From contig CM068548.1 in assembly GCA_035048495.1 (NCBI GenBank), forward strand, positions 12,141,464-12,205,463: a stretch of 64,000 nucleotides of DNA, given 5' to 3'. Made by a program: the position numbers and the translations under genes. This DNA is from Euptelea pleiosperma (taxonomy: Eukaryota; Streptophyta; Magnoliopsida; Ranunculales; Eupteleaceae). Shown piece by piece: positions 36,401-47,640 of the stretch. The notes beneath the pieces were generated by a model. It was not told the origin of the DNA. It ran no database searches and was given only the letters and a program-made list of their open reading frames with translations. Within the stretch, counting starts at the first letter, position 1, and each line of letters begins with the position of its first letter.

Positions 36401-38631
36401 CCACCTCAGTGTTATTAAAATCCTACGATTTACAATTTTAATCTTACGATTTAAGTTAGATCTTAACCTAAATGATTTGAATCTTATGTCTTAGTCCCTT
36501 GATATTAAAATCCTAAAATTTTTATGTGAATCTTACGATCCGAAAACGATTCACGATTTGAATCTTATGGTTCTTGCAAATCTTCAGGTTTGAATAAAAA
36601 ATGGAGCATATCCTCTGGTGAAAACAATGACTCCTATATTTGTGCTTTTGTTTTTTTATAAATAAATTTATACATGTTCTTGTTACGTCTTTTCGCGCTG
36701 ATATAAGATCATTTCAACATAGTTTCTAAATCAACCATCGGTCATGTTTTTTAGTTTTTTTGACCTTTATCATTCCTCCTTAATATTTTAAGTTTAAAAG
36801 GGCCCTTGAAGATTTTAAACGAAGTTTATAAAACCCTTGACAAAGAACTTTTAAGTAGGTACTGTTACACATGAAGGTCAGCTAGATATTGTGATTGGTT
36901 AGGTTTTGGGCATTGCGTACTTGGATTTGTATTTGTGTTGGTTTTAATGGAATAGCTATGCTGTCCAGGATTACTGGCTGGTTTTATGAACTTTTTCCTT
37001 TTTTACTGTACTACATCTCATCTTTGTTGGCTATTCTGCATTGGCTATTTTCTCGTCTCTGTGATTTGTCATGTCATAGCTATTCTGATCTGATACATGC
37101 AGGCTAATCTTTGACATCTCTCTCTCTCTCTCTCTCTCTGATCTGATACATGCAGGCTAATCTTTAACATTTCATTAACATCATTTATAGAGAAATGTTA
37201 ATTCAATTCAACTAGTACATGCTAATCGTAGCTGAAGCTGTAATACAATGAAGATGCTACTGGGACTGCTTTTTTGATAATTAATAACCAGATACATCAT
37301 AGTGTGGATATAATAGAATATCTATGTTTGACAGACGTGCTGTGGTCCTAATGCCTCCTGTGGTAAGGGTGCGAGTAGCAAAAGTGCGAAGGCTGCTGCC
37401 TTAGAATTCGTTTAAACGAACAGTAGAACGATGTCAAAGTTTTGAAGATACAGGGAAGAGCTGCTTTAACGAGCCTGTATTCATGGATATGTTCCTTTCT
37501 GTGTCTTCCCCACTTCAATGATGCAGAATGCATGGATAGTATCACGGAGGGAGAGTCTGCGAATCAATATGCTGACACTCCCACCCATTCTTCAGAAAGG
37601 GTTTCAGGTACATGTAATACCCATTTGGAAATTCACTTGACATCTGCATTCTTAAATTCATACATTTTTTGGGTACACACGTTGTGCTCAGACACATATA
37701 CGTATATATGTATGTATGGATGGATTCATGTATGTAGATGCCATGTTGCATTTGTTTTATACCTGATTACATTTTGTTTTTAAAATTTGATTGGTTAGAT
37801 TGCTTTGTGGTATTTAATGGGTCAATGCATTCATTGATCTTCTTGTTGACATGTCATATCTCAGTCTTGGTGGTTGATTGGATTGTGATGTATCTTTTTT
37901 GCAGCTTCCTTGGTTTCACATCATATCCCTCTGATTTCAAGGTCAGGGAAGAACATTAATACCCATGACAAGTATTCTTCTGATGCTTTCCCGTCAATAA
38001 ATCACTTGTCTGAACAAGCAACTGGTAAAGAGGACATAGGGTCAAATAGAGTGAAAAAAGAGGGAGTTGTTGCTAGATGATGTTGTTGGTAGTTCTCTGA
38101 GAGCCGCTTCAGGAATTGGTAGTTCTCTTTCAAGTGGTGCAAAAGGAAAGAGGAGTGAGAGAGATAGAGAGGGAAAAGGGGCACAACAGAGAGATGCTAT
38201 CAAGAAATGTCACTGCTAAAACAAATGTTAAGGGTGAAAGGAAGTCTAAAACGAAGCCTAAGCAGAAGACAACCCAGTTATCTGTTTCTGTTAGTGGCCT
38301 TCTTACTAAGGCTTTGGAGCCCCCGAAAGCAGTATGGCTTCAGTACCTAAATCTTTTGAGATGACCACGGTTAGTAATGCCAAGAGAAAAAATGAGTTGG
38401 GTTTGGACACAATGAATGGTCATGAGGTCCTCGATTTTTCCAACCTGCAGCTACCTGGAATGGATGTATTAGGTGTTCCTGATGACCTTTGTGAGCAAGC
38501 CCAGGATCTTGGTTCCATGGTTGAACATTGATGATGATGGATTGCAAGACCATGATTTTATGGGCCTTGAAATTCCAATGGATGATCTTTCAGACTTAAA
38601 CATGATGGTTAAAGTTGCGCTGTTTACATAA
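27427..38631 (+). CDS. At4g29790/At2g19390-like plant protein of unknown function, frameshifted in 3' half
   Basis: I match it from memory to a plant-only family without assigned function. Fifteen coding exons: 27427-27833, 27905-28178 (donor could be 28172), 28882-29183, 30231-30410, 30636-31382, 31508-31602, 31718-31777, 31864-31952, 32081-32146, 32480-33107, 33382-33456, 36066-36135, 36235-36292, 37335-37607, 37905-38631; about 1,350 codons. It is rich in S, R and K with basic clusters (KRSRSD, KMRKKRSG, NNRKRT), suggesting a nuclear protein. Exons 11-13 have a coiled-coil look (EDEEIGEDISRLEEKLHGQ; ARELQEREIERRAF after correction). The C-terminus is acidic (GLEIPMDDLSDLNMMV). Exons 1-9 are clean. 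From exon 10 on, single-base shifts occur near 32808, 36072, 37412, 37516, 38056, 38177, 38325 and 38515. Apart from these, the family-like sequence shows no nonsense change. Either consensus errors or a very young pseudogene. Confidence 0.8.
28171..28199 (+). repeat. Short tandem duplication at an exon end
   Basis: 'ACGCATCAGGACCTCTATG' occurs at 28154-28172 and again at 28181-28199, spanning the donor region of coding exon 2. It leaves two possible donors (after 28172 or after 28178), both keeping the frame with the next exon at 28882. Confidence 0.6.
33976..34170. mobile_element. 195-bp MITE nested in the intronic element
   Basis: Arms 'GGGGACCCCCTTTTTTCTGA' and 'TCAGAAAAGGGGGTCCTC' pair, as do 'CCTCTCGTGTTCGTG' and 'CACGAACATCGAGAGG'. 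Exact 8-bp flanking repeat ATAAACTA at 33968-33975 and 34171-34178. No coding capacity. Confidence 0.8.
34205..34860 (-). mobile_element. LINE fragment with zf-RVT domain
   Basis: The minus-strand frame 34790-34491 reads 'TFFVWTTSLDKILTMDHL', 'NRCSLCKSDAKTIDHILIHC' and 'IWQVFFSLFGIEYMLP'. This is the zinc-binding domain following reverse transcriptase in plant LINEs (F..W......L.T.D.L; C..C......H....C). The T-rich run at about 34200-34218 on the plus strand is the poly(A) end. 5'-truncated, nested in the 33562-35392 insertion. Confidence 0.8.
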
Positions 38632-38985
38632 TCCTATGCATTATACAAGATAAACAAAATACTGATGCTGCTGTCAAGAAATGACCGGTTGCGTGGGCGT
38701 ACTGCTTGTAAGCGGCCAGGCCTGTAAGTAGGCATAGATTCTTTTGGGGACTTCTGCTGAAGTTCATTTGGGGCAAAACCTTTTGCTCATTGTGAAATTT
38801 GCTTCTCCTGCACCAACTACGCGACCTTTGACTGCATAGATCTTTTGATCAATGTACAAGCTAGTGAGCCCTTGTTGTAATATCTTAGCAAGCACTGTTT
38901 CCTGATTGTAGCATTTACAAACAGAGAACAGTGTCAATTGTATATACATTTTATATTTGAAATAAAAAAAAATGGTTTTTATTTT
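38632..38985 (+). other. 3'UTR of the 27427 gene with poly(A) signal
   Basis: AATAAA at 38961-38966 lies about 330 bases after the stop codon at 38629-38631, at the start of an A-rich tract. A plausible transcript end. Confidence 0.5.
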
Positions 38986-41021
38986 GTGTAATGGTCTTTT
39001 GTAGTTGTGATCTCATGTTGATCTTCCAATTTCTCCATCCATGAATTATTTGTCACCATTACAACTAGGTTCTCTTTTTTTAAGGTAAAAAATTACAGAA
39101 ACACACATTGGCGATATAAATCTCTCACATATCACCCATTTGTTATTTCCTTCCAACTTTATGTGCATTCTTCTGTATCATAGTCATTCATTTCTTTATT
39201 TTTAAATGTTATTTGATTGTGTATAAATTTTTCTGATTGAGTGCCCTTCTAAAAGTTTCTACTTGCTTAAAATTTGATAAATTTGATTAGATGGGAAGTA
39301 ACACTCCATAGCCATTCTCAAGAGGCGTAGGAAATTTTGTACACTTGCAGTGTCCAAAAGGTCTACGAGTTTCACCACCTCAGTATCTTCCATTAGAAAC
39401 TAGTTTCCACCTAATGGTGCTCCACCACATGGTAGTAAGCAGTTATCCACAAACATGTTTATAGTTTTGGAACTGAAATTCAAGATCAAGTTTCAAAAAT
39501 AAAAAGTGGTTGTCTGAGTCGTAGTTAGCAATTTGGAGTGTGGCAAAAATATTACTGGAATGTTCAAGTACAATTTGGATTTGTCATTTAAAAATTCAGC
39601 AAAAATAATTATAAAAATAAAATAAAATAAAAGGTAAAATATTGGCAATTTTTTGTCTTTTAAAATGATTTTCGTGTTCATAATTAAATATTCTGGAAAT
39701 AATCTAGAAAAGTTCTTGAATTATTTGAGAATTTTTCCAAACCTTTGAATTAGACGTTGTTCGGTTCGTTTTTTTACTAATACGTTATGGTCGTCTATAA
39801 TTAGTGAATTTACTAAACTATGGTCCGAGTTACAATGTTACAATGCAAGTGGAGGGCCGCTTATCAGTGACTTTGCGTAGCTGCTAGTGCCGTAGTAGCT
39901 TGAGCTTTTTTTTTCATCGGGCTTCATGGGTTGGAACTCATCCACAGGCCTGTTAAACGAAGCACATGGCGGAAAAAACTAGGCTTTTAGCTTTGTTCAT
40001 AAGGCGACAAAAAAATAAAAACTCAAATCCAACAGCTAGAAAATCACAGGTCAGGTTAATTGGGAAAACATTCGCTTTGAAGTCCCCCACCCAATGTCTG
40101 ACAAGTACCCCCTTGGTTAGAGGTAAAAAATGGGTACTTGTCAGACATTTTGGGAGGGGACATCAAAGTTTGAAGTCCACCGGGGCCAGCGAAAATTTTC
40201 TCAGGTTAATTTTTGGTCTGTAGGTCCACCAAGGTGTAGACCATACATTTATGGTCAATGGGCCCCAAAGAGTGCCACATGTCATTTTAGGGAAGGTCCT
40301 ATATCCGGTCCTAATCTAATGCAAGACGAAACAAAAAAGAAAATAATAATAATTGCGACATGTGATTATTTTGGTGTATCAACAGGTTTAAAGGAGGCCG
40401 TTTTAATGGGGGTGTTACCGTTAAAACTGTTTTTGATTGAAACGGTCAGGGGCAAAAATGGAAAAATAGAAAATGGCACTGAAATTCAAAATTTAAAAAT
40501 TTCAAAAAAAAATAAAAATTGAATTTAACGGCAGTTTTTTTTCAGAATTTAATGTCTGTTAAAAAGATTTTAACGGCCGTTAAATTCAAAACATCAAAAC
40601 GTGTTTAAACGGTTTTAACGGGGCGTTGCCGTTTAAACGGCCGTTTTTAAAACCACTTCTACTTTTTTTGTTTGTAATCAACATTCAACTTTAATACCAA
40701 CCTGCCAGTAAAAATAAAAAAATCAATACCAACCGAACCCATAATTCACGTGTATCTCAGGAGTTCTGACACGTAGTGGGAACCAATGAAACGCTTCAGG
40801 TAATGCTGTCGGAAAAGGAGACACGTGGCACGAGGTGGTGGTCTATGACACGTATCTTTTTCCTAGAGGAAAAAGTTTTTATGTTGGCGACCAACACCCG
40901 TCACCCAATTCAATGTCGGTTTCGGCGTCTCGCCACCTCTAAATTTAACGCGGGACCACATGATTTGAATGGGATATTCTTGTGGGCCACCATAAACCGG
41001 TTGGTCCACCAACACCGAATT
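38986..41021. other. Intergenic DNA with repeats, no gene seen
   Basis: AT-rich to about 40000. At 40200-40290 there is a half-copy of family A ('GGTCCACCAAGGTGTAGACC' and 'GTGCCACATG'). At 40381-40655 there is a family C element ('AACGGCCGTTAAATTC', 'GTTTAAACGGCCGTTTTT'). Confidence 0.6.
40740..40865. promoter_or_regulatory. Cluster of ACGTG (ABRE/G-box) cores
   Basis: Within about 110 bases lie TTCACGTGTATC (40746-40757), GACACGTAG (about 40769), GACACGTGGCAC (about 40821) and GACACGTATC (about 40850). ACGTGGC is the ABA-response element core. It is about 3 kb upstream of the PP2C ATG at 43752, so a role is only possible, not shown. Confidence 0.35.
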
Positions 41022-41030
41022 CATACTTGC

Positions 41031-41430
41031 GAGTAAAACTTCTATAACAAAGTTTGGCAGATGCTTCTGTCACAATAAAAATCACAGCCCACATGGCACA
41101 ATCTTAGTGGACGTTGATCGTATGGATGTTTGACCAGTCCCTCAGTAGACCTCTACACCAAAAATGAGCCTGATTAGTGATTCAAAACCTTTGGATCTTT
41201 ACACCCAAATAGCGCTCAATAATGCTCGATATCTTACCGTTAAAATCAACCCATGAAAATAACTTCAATCGAATCGCTTAGAAATCACTAATCAGGCTGA
41301 TTTTGGGTTTATAGATCCACTGAGGGACTGGCAAACATCCATACGGTCAACGTCCATAAGAGTGTGCCACGTGGGCTATAGTTTTCATTGTGACAGAAGC
41401 AGTCATAATGCTGTGATAGAAGTTTTACTC
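41031..41430. mobile_element. MITE family A, full-length copy with TSD
   Basis: Ends pair as GAGTAAAACTTCTAT and, inverted, ATAGAAGTTTTACTC. Inner repeats GCTTCTGTCACAAT and CATTGTGACAGAAGC follow, and then the usual arms. The flanks CATACTTGC (41022-41030) and CATATTTGC (41431-41439) are a 9-bp duplication with one mismatch, indicating mobilisation by a Mutator-like transposase. The right arm contains GTGCCACGTGGGC. Confidence 0.8.
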
Positions 41431-41505
41431 CATATTTGCCACCAACAAGAATACGAAGCAGCAAACATCGAAACTGCTGTTTGATGACGAGAATAGAAGA
41501 TATTT

Positions 41506-41840
41506 GATGACGGACCACAGTATGAGCCACATGGTACACTCTTACGGACCAGTAACTATGGATGTTTGGCCCATCCGTCGATGGACCTACATACCAAAAC
41601 GCAACCCGATTAGTGATTTATAACCATTCGATCTGATTACCCCAAATAATGCTCGAAGTCCACGGTTAACAATAAACCGTGAAAAATACACTAATCCAAC
41701 GACTAGAAATCACTATTCAGGTTCTTTTTGCCTTGGTACGTAGGTAAGTAGGTTCACCTATGGATGGGCCAAACATGAACACAGGCAGTGGCTCTAAAAG
41801 GGTGCCACGTGGTTTATACTATGATCGGTCATCAGCTCTC
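41506..41840. mobile_element. MITE family A copy
   Basis: The left end 'TTGATGACGGACCACAGTAT' pairs with the right end 'ATACTATGATCGGTCATCAG'. The arms carry 'ATGGATGTTTGGCCCATCC' and 'GGATGGGCCAAACATG', and the right arm has GTGCCACGTGG. It lies about 1.9 kb upstream of the PP2C ATG. Confidence 0.75.
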
Positions 41841-42529
41841 GTCAATTTACGAAACTACTACAATCCTAAAAAAATAAGAATTGATGTACACGTGTTACGC
41901 ATCTAGTGGTTCTTGCAAATATTTTAAGGTCCCACCAAGAAGATCTGTGGGCCCAGGGAAATTGGTTGAAGAGGCCCAGTTTCGTAGCTATTATTCTATG
42001 AACAACAAACGCACTGAAATGCTTGGGACCACTTTAATTCGGTAGCTTGTGCTACAAGAAGAATTTCCTTCTGCGAACATTTAGCGTGTATCTCTCGAAT
42101 CTCGAAGGCCGAAAGAAAAATGAAGAAAGAATCAATTAAATCTTACGAGGTCTCCAAAGTGGGACCCACCTAAAAGGTCAGTACGCGGTAGGCATATGGG
42201 ACCCACCATTTCAGTTAGATCTCATGTGCATTCGTCTTTATAGTCTAGATCCAATGTGAGATGGGACCCACCACATGCGAATTGAACGATGGGATCAAAA
42301 TGTGTAGCTGCATTATCAAATTATCATCTCAGTTTTGATCTTCAGAACATATCAACATAGCCGATTGAGCGATGGCCCATCCAAAAAAAATACACTTATG
42401 GATCAAACGGCAGGGGGAGCAAAAGAGAACTTGCCAGATTTCTCTGGACCCACATGCATCAAAACAGAATGAAATGGGATTCAATGGAGATTGAAAGTTG
42501 CCACATGGGCTTGAGAGGAGGGTGAGGTG

Positions 42530-42654
42530 GTGAAAAATGTGGACGGTTGACCCAACTCAGCTACCATTGTCTGAGGAGAATTGTTTTCTCATCTGTCTGT
42601 GCAGAAACCTTTTTCTTACATTTTTTGCTGTTTCTATGGACACTGGATGTAGAA

Positions 42655-42693
<39 letters not shown>

Positions 42694-42930
42694 GAATGGG
42701 TGGAAATTGTGGAATTGCTTTTAATATGCCCTTCTCATCTGGACATCTGTCCATCTATCTCTCTCTTCCTTTTTTTATTTTTATTTTTATTTTTATTTTT
42801 AAAGTTTTCTCTCTCCTTCTCCACCCCCTCCCTTTGCTCTTTTAAGCCTCCATGCCCAACAAGGGAAAAAAAAATCAAAGAGAAAAAGTTAGTGATTCAA
42901 TATTTTTGCAGTTCTTTCAAGTTTCAACTG
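42530..42930 (+). other. Probable 5'UTR exon of the PP2C gene
   Basis: The leader region has long (GA)n at about 42653-42692 and a CT-rich part, and ends at the donor CAACTG|GTAAGC after 42930. A 5'UTR intron before the ATG exon is likely; an acceptor such as TTGAGCTTAG at about 43309 would serve. Overlapping open frames here are made by the microsatellites. Confidence 0.4.
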
Positions 42931-43386
42931 GTAAGCAACTCTAATCTGTCTCTTTGTTCTTCAATTATAATTTTTTTCTTGTTTTATGGGAGAGAGAGAG
43001 AGAGAGAGAGAGAGTAGGGAGTGGAGAGGAGAGTAAGTGCCTAGGTTGTTTCTCATTTTTTTTTTCTTGTTGTTGGTTTAATTGGAAATGATGTTATTGA
43101 GAGAGAGAGAGAGAGGAGACAGAGATAGAGAGAGAGAGAGAGAGAGAGACCCAAGAGGTTGAAATGGGTTGCCTCAGATCCAGGGAACCCAAGTTTAATG
43201 TGAAAAGAGAACCATCTTTTTAGGGTTTCCTTGTGATTCTTGGGAGTTATGCTTTTCCTAGGTTCTTTCTCATGACCCCCTTTGCTTTTTTTTTCTTTAT
43301 TGAGCTTAGAGATAAGGGGTTGATTTCAATTTGATTTGATTTAATGGTTGTTGAGGGGGAGGGGGAGGGGGAGGGGGAGGGGGATT
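42653..43386. repeat. Series of GA-type microsatellites in PP2C 5' region
   Basis: (GA)n at about 42653-42692, 42990-43014, 43100-43115 and 43124-43149, and a (GGGGGA)n array at about 43356-43384. GA tracts are frequent in plant 5' leaders and can bind GAGA-binding (BBR/BPC) proteins. Their number in one leader is high. Confidence 0.85.
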
Positions 43387-43751
43387 TTTTAGGTTCTTCT
43401 CTTGCTGTTTCTGTGTCACTGTAGTTGATAGTGCTAGATAGAGAAGTTTCAACAGGTGGGGAAGGTTTTGATAAGTTCTAGAGGTATCTAACCTATCCAT
43501 CAATCCAGGGTTGAAATTTCCATAAATGGGAGTTTGGATCCATTTTTCTTCACCAGATCTGGCCACCCATTTTTATTAGTTCATTAGCCGCACGAAAAAT
43601 CGGGTATGGGTATTTGAGTTTCTTATGCATGGATATCCGGAGATGTTTCCAGATGGGAGAAGAACGAGATGAACTAGTTGAAAAATGATAGTTTATGTGA
43701 TTTTGGAGGGGTTGGAAGGTTACTATTACTACAACTTTGATAGAGGAGTTG

Positions 43752-45290
43752 ATGGAGGAGATGTCTCCGGCGGTTTTGGTGCCATTTAGGTTGGGTAATT
43801 CCATCTGTGATAATTCGGCGATTGCAACTCACATGGAAATCACACGACTCAAGCTGATAACAGACACTGCCAGCTTGTTGTCTGATCCCACATCTAAGCT
43901 GCCTCCTGAGTCTGTTTCTTGTGAAGGTGAAGGTTGTACTTGTAGTAATCCACAGAGTGAAGTTGATATAGTAACCATGTTAGTACCAGACGAAGAAGAT
44001 AGGGAAGGAGGAGCTGCGTTGTTCCAGATGGTACCTGAAAGTGAAAGCATTTGTGTGGCTAGCGATGCCATAATTCAGGAAAGCGAGGAAGATGATAACT
44101 TATCTGTGGGCGGCGATCAAATATTCGATAGCTCTTGTGCTCTTTCTGTGGCAAGTGATACCAGTAGCATATGTGGTGAAGAATTGTTAGCTTTGGAGGC
44201 TGCTTGTGACATAAGCACACTGAGTTCTGTAGACATTGAAAAGAGTATTGGCAATATTCAATTTATTGCAAAGGCTGCTGCTATAGAGGAACCGAGTGTT
44301 AAGCAGGAGTCCATGGGTGATCTCCTTGCTGTGGCAACGGGCCTTGAGGTTCAGGTTGAAGATGGAACTGATTCAAAGACATCGGCAGTGGTTATTCAGG
44401 TGCCTCGGGAGAAGAGGATCATTGGAACTGGCAGCAGAGGCATTTTTGACTTGGATTGTGTACCCCTTTGGGGATCAATATCTATCTGTGGGAGAAGATC
44501 AGAGATGGAAGATGCTTTTGCAGCTGTCCCTTGGTTTTCGAAAATTCCTATTCAAATGCTAATTGGTGATACCTTGGTGAATGGCATGAACCAAAGTTTG
44601 AGTCACTCAATTGCTCATTTCTTTGGAGTCTATGATGGCCATGGGGGTTCTCAGGTATGATCTAGTTTCCTTTCTTTATCAAATTTCTTTCAATCATAAA
44701 TATATTGTTTAAGCATGTGGATTAGCCTAACAGAATTGATTTTCTTTGTGCAGGTTGCTGATTACTGTCGTGATCGTATCCATTCGGCTCTAGTTGAGGA
44801 GATGGAAATCTCGAAAGAAGGTTTAGGTGATGGAAGCATCCACGATAACTGGCCCGTGCTATGGGAGAAAACATTCACAAATTGCTTTATGAAAGTTGAT
44901 GCTGAGGTTGGAGGAAGAGTCAGCAGAGGCAGTGTTGAGGGTAGTCCTGGACCTGTTGCTCCAGAAACTGTTGGTTCTACTGCTGTGGTTGCCGTTATTT
45001 GTTCGTCCCACATTATAGTCGCAAACTGTGGTGATTCAAGAGCAGTATTGTGTCGTGGCAAAGAACCCATGCCATTGTCAGTGGATCATAAAGTAAGGCA
45101 TGTGTTTTAGTCTTGCATTTTGAATAATTTGCAATTGAAGCTATTGTTCTATGGGAAACTGATCTCCCCATTTAATCGTTTCAGCCAAATAGAGAAGACG
45201 AATATGCAAGGATTGAAGCAGCCGGAGGCAAGGTCATACAGTGGAATGGACACCGTGTGTTTGGTGTTCTTGCAATGTCAAGGTCCATTG
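43752..45290 (+). CDS. HAB1: Clade A protein phosphatase 2C, HAB1-like; last exon not found
   Basis: A Mg/Mn-dependent Ser/Thr phosphatase that holds SnRK2 kinases inactive until PYR/PYL receptors bound to ABA block it. Three exons: 43752-44654, 44754-45092, 45185-45290, coding 449 complete codons plus one base. The start at 43752 gives MEEMSPAV, the HAB1/HAB2-type N-terminus; an ATG at 43737 is in frame. Visible motifs: EMED (251-254), DGHGG (295-299; metal-binding D295 and the G298 equivalent to the abi1-type site), [19 protein letters not shown], and VIQW with W434, the tryptophan that inserts into the ABA receptor. The frame stops at MSRSIG|GT. The exon that should follow (DRYLKP onward, with the remaining metal-binding aspartates, about 100 residues) is not seen between 45291 and the N gap or after it. 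Hence it is incomplete in the assembly or truncated in nature. The long acidic N-terminal region is usual for HAB types. Confidence 0.9.
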
Positions 45291-45989
45291 GTATGTGCAT
45301 TCTTTTCACAGTATTCTTTTGCTGTTTACATGTTTCTAGCATAGTATATTCCAGGCTTCATCCAGAAAGTGTCCCAAGTTGACTCGCCAACCAGGAACAT
45401 CTGCCATTAATAGCTTTATGTTTTTATTATTATAATCTTGGAAGTTCAGAAATCTAGAATTCCACTTCAGGAAAAGTACCATCATGGTGCCCGAAATTTA
45501 TTTACCCCCGTCTGTTGATATTTTCTCCTTTTCCTTGTTATGTTTCTGATGTACTGGATTTTCTATTACTATGTTAAAGGCCAAAGAAATTTTGCGTGGC
45601 AGATGGGCAGCTCCTAACTGGAGTTCTGTCCATGCCTCATTTACCCAAATTTGGGTTATACATACTACAATTTATAGTTTAATTTTTGGTGATGGAATAA
45701 AATAAAGATGCGATATTAGAAAGATAGAACATTAGTGCTCTTGTGGATCTTGGAATAAATGCACATTAACTTCTCCAATCAAGCTCAACATTGAAAGCCA
45801 ACCAGTCCTAATCAGATAAAATATTTACTTGGAATTGAAGGTCATCCATGGGTCAGATGTATGTTTTTTGTCTTGAAGTTTGCTTTTGATTTGCTAGGAA
45901 AAAAGGTAGAATAACCAGTACTGACCAACAGACTAAAAGCATAATAAGGAAATCCATTATTTGATCCCATTTGTGTTGAATCATAGCTG

Positions 45990-46425
45990 GAGGCCTCTGG
46001 CGTTTGGAAATTAAGTTATCGGATCTAAAAGCTTGGAAGTGCTTAAGGTCTGATAGCTTAATGACGTATGTCTGAGTTGGATTGTTTGGTAAAGGTCTTA
46101 AGTCTTAAAATTAAGTCAAGGGCATTGTCGGTATTTTGAAATGTTCATTAGGACACTTTCGTAAGTTTTTAAAAGAGAAAGCTTTAAGAAAAGGGTATTA
46201 TTGGTATTAAAAGAGAATCTTAGAATCTTTTGAAAAGATGCTTTCACTTACCGCAATAAGTGAAGGAAGGGTGACATTTTACTTTTCACTTAATTTCAGC
46301 GGTTTTGGTGATTAGTGCTGAAATTAAGTTGTTTACCAAACGCCACATAATCACCAAAATCACTTAATTTCAATTCATTCAGACTTAAGGTCTGTGAAAA
46401 AGTTTTACCAAACACCACCAGTTTA
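45990..46425. mobile_element. hAT-like inverted-repeat element
   Basis: The left part 'CTCTGGCGTTTGGAAATTAA' and 'GCTTAAGGTCTGATAG' pair with the right part 'ACTTAAGGTCTGTGAAAAAG' and 'TTTACCAAACACCACCAG'. Central 'TTTACCAAACGCCAC' repeats the motif. GGCGTTTGGTAAA-type ends are common in plant hAT MITEs. No TSD confirmed. The surroundings (45291-47220) show no PP2C exon. Confidence 0.45.
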
Positions 46426-47222
46426 CCCTCCGTTCAGTTTATGCAGAAGCCAAGAATATCAGCTATTGAAGTTATCAAGATAATATCGAGATATTTTTAA
46501 ACTATGCTTTCATCACAAGTTTGATCCTACATGTGTATCTCAGGCTACTGTTTTTCATTCCAAACTATAATTTTTCTGAAAAGCAAAACTCAAATGAATA
46601 TTGCCCTATCAAGTCAAAAGTATAGAACCACAACTGAATGCTTAGTCTCCCATTTTTTAGATTGATTTGCAATGTTTGGGTCCTTTTGGATATGAACATG
46701 AAAACATACTACTTACTTTGATATTAAACTGCATTTCTTCTGTTATTGATCCACTTTATCATGCCATAACCAAACCTCTAGAAATAGATTCTAGTTTATT
46801 GGGAAAGAACCTGATGTTGAAGAAAATGAGGTAAAGCATGTCACATCCGAAGAACAAGTGGTTGGCGTTCAAGTAAGGGTATTTCTGGGGATAGACCTTC
46901 ATATTTATTGAACAAGCTCTTAACGAGCAAACCAAGTATTTTAGCTTAAGTGAAATTAGTAGAGATGTACACATTTTGTTGGAGTACTAATACACTTAGT
47001 CATCCTTTCTGTTGTTTATGTAAATCAGGAGCAAACTTATTTTATAAATATTACATTGATTAGTGAAAGCTTGAGCGGCTTCTATGTCTGTCACCTTCAA
47101 ATGCAATTTGATTTATTTTCCCTCCTTCGAGATTGTTACTACAAATTTTCATGTCAATTATTTTGTTATGTCAGTTCTGTATTATTTCTTAGTATAAAAT
47201 CTGAATATAGTAGTAGAGTCAA

Positions 47223-47372
47223 AATCCAGTTCAGCATGATCAAGCAAAGCACATTGAAGTGGATAGACACTTCATACGGGAGAAGATTGTTTCTGGGGAA
47301 GTTTATACTCCTTTTGTGAAGATTGACGAGCATGTAGTAGATGTGTTCACTAAGGGAGTTCCCAATCATTAG
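47223..47372 (+). mobile_element. Copia retrotransposon pol 3' end (RNase H tail)
   Basis: The frame reads 'NPVQHDQAKHIEVDRHFI', 'EKIVSGEVYTPFVKIDEH' and 'DVFTKGVPNH' to a TAG. This is the C-terminal signature of Ty1/copia polyproteins (NPV.H.R.KHIE.D.HF..E....G.....V.....ADV.TK). Past the stop 'SKLCMIDIHIP' can still be read. The rest of the element upstream is missing. Confidence 0.8.
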
Positions 47373-47432
47373 TTACACTGGTGTCTCAGCAAGTTGTGCA
47401 TGATAGATATCCACATACCAACTTGAGGGGAG

Positions 47433-47640
47433 TGTTGTTATGGTGCACCATTTACGCTACAAGGGACCCCTTTTATATTGTAAGGGCATTATTGTCCATG
47501 TAAGGATTTTACATAAATAAGGAGTCATGTGATACACATGGGTCTTCTTTTCTTCCCATATTTGCTCTCTTCTCTCTCCTCTCTTTCTCTTGAAACCCTA
47601 ACCCTAAATTCAACTAGTACCAAGATGATACACATACCAA
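47433..47640 (+). mobile_element. Copia 3' LTR (partial)
   Basis: A polypurine tract ACTTGAGGGGAG immediately precedes TGTTGTTATGG, the usual start of a copia LTR, 60 bases after the pol stop. A TATA-like ATAAATAAGG and a CT-rich leader follow, as in LTR U3/R regions. The right end is not fixed. Confidence 0.65.

Noticed and set aside
27427..38631. Splitting the frameshifted gene into several separate genes
   Set aside because: The fragments read in order as one family protein, joined by consistent GT-AG sites, and end at one poly(A) signal.
42547..43017. 156-aa plus-strand open frame with RERERER runs
   Set aside because: Made by (GA)n microsatellites in the PP2C leader; no family-like sequence and it precedes a splice donor.
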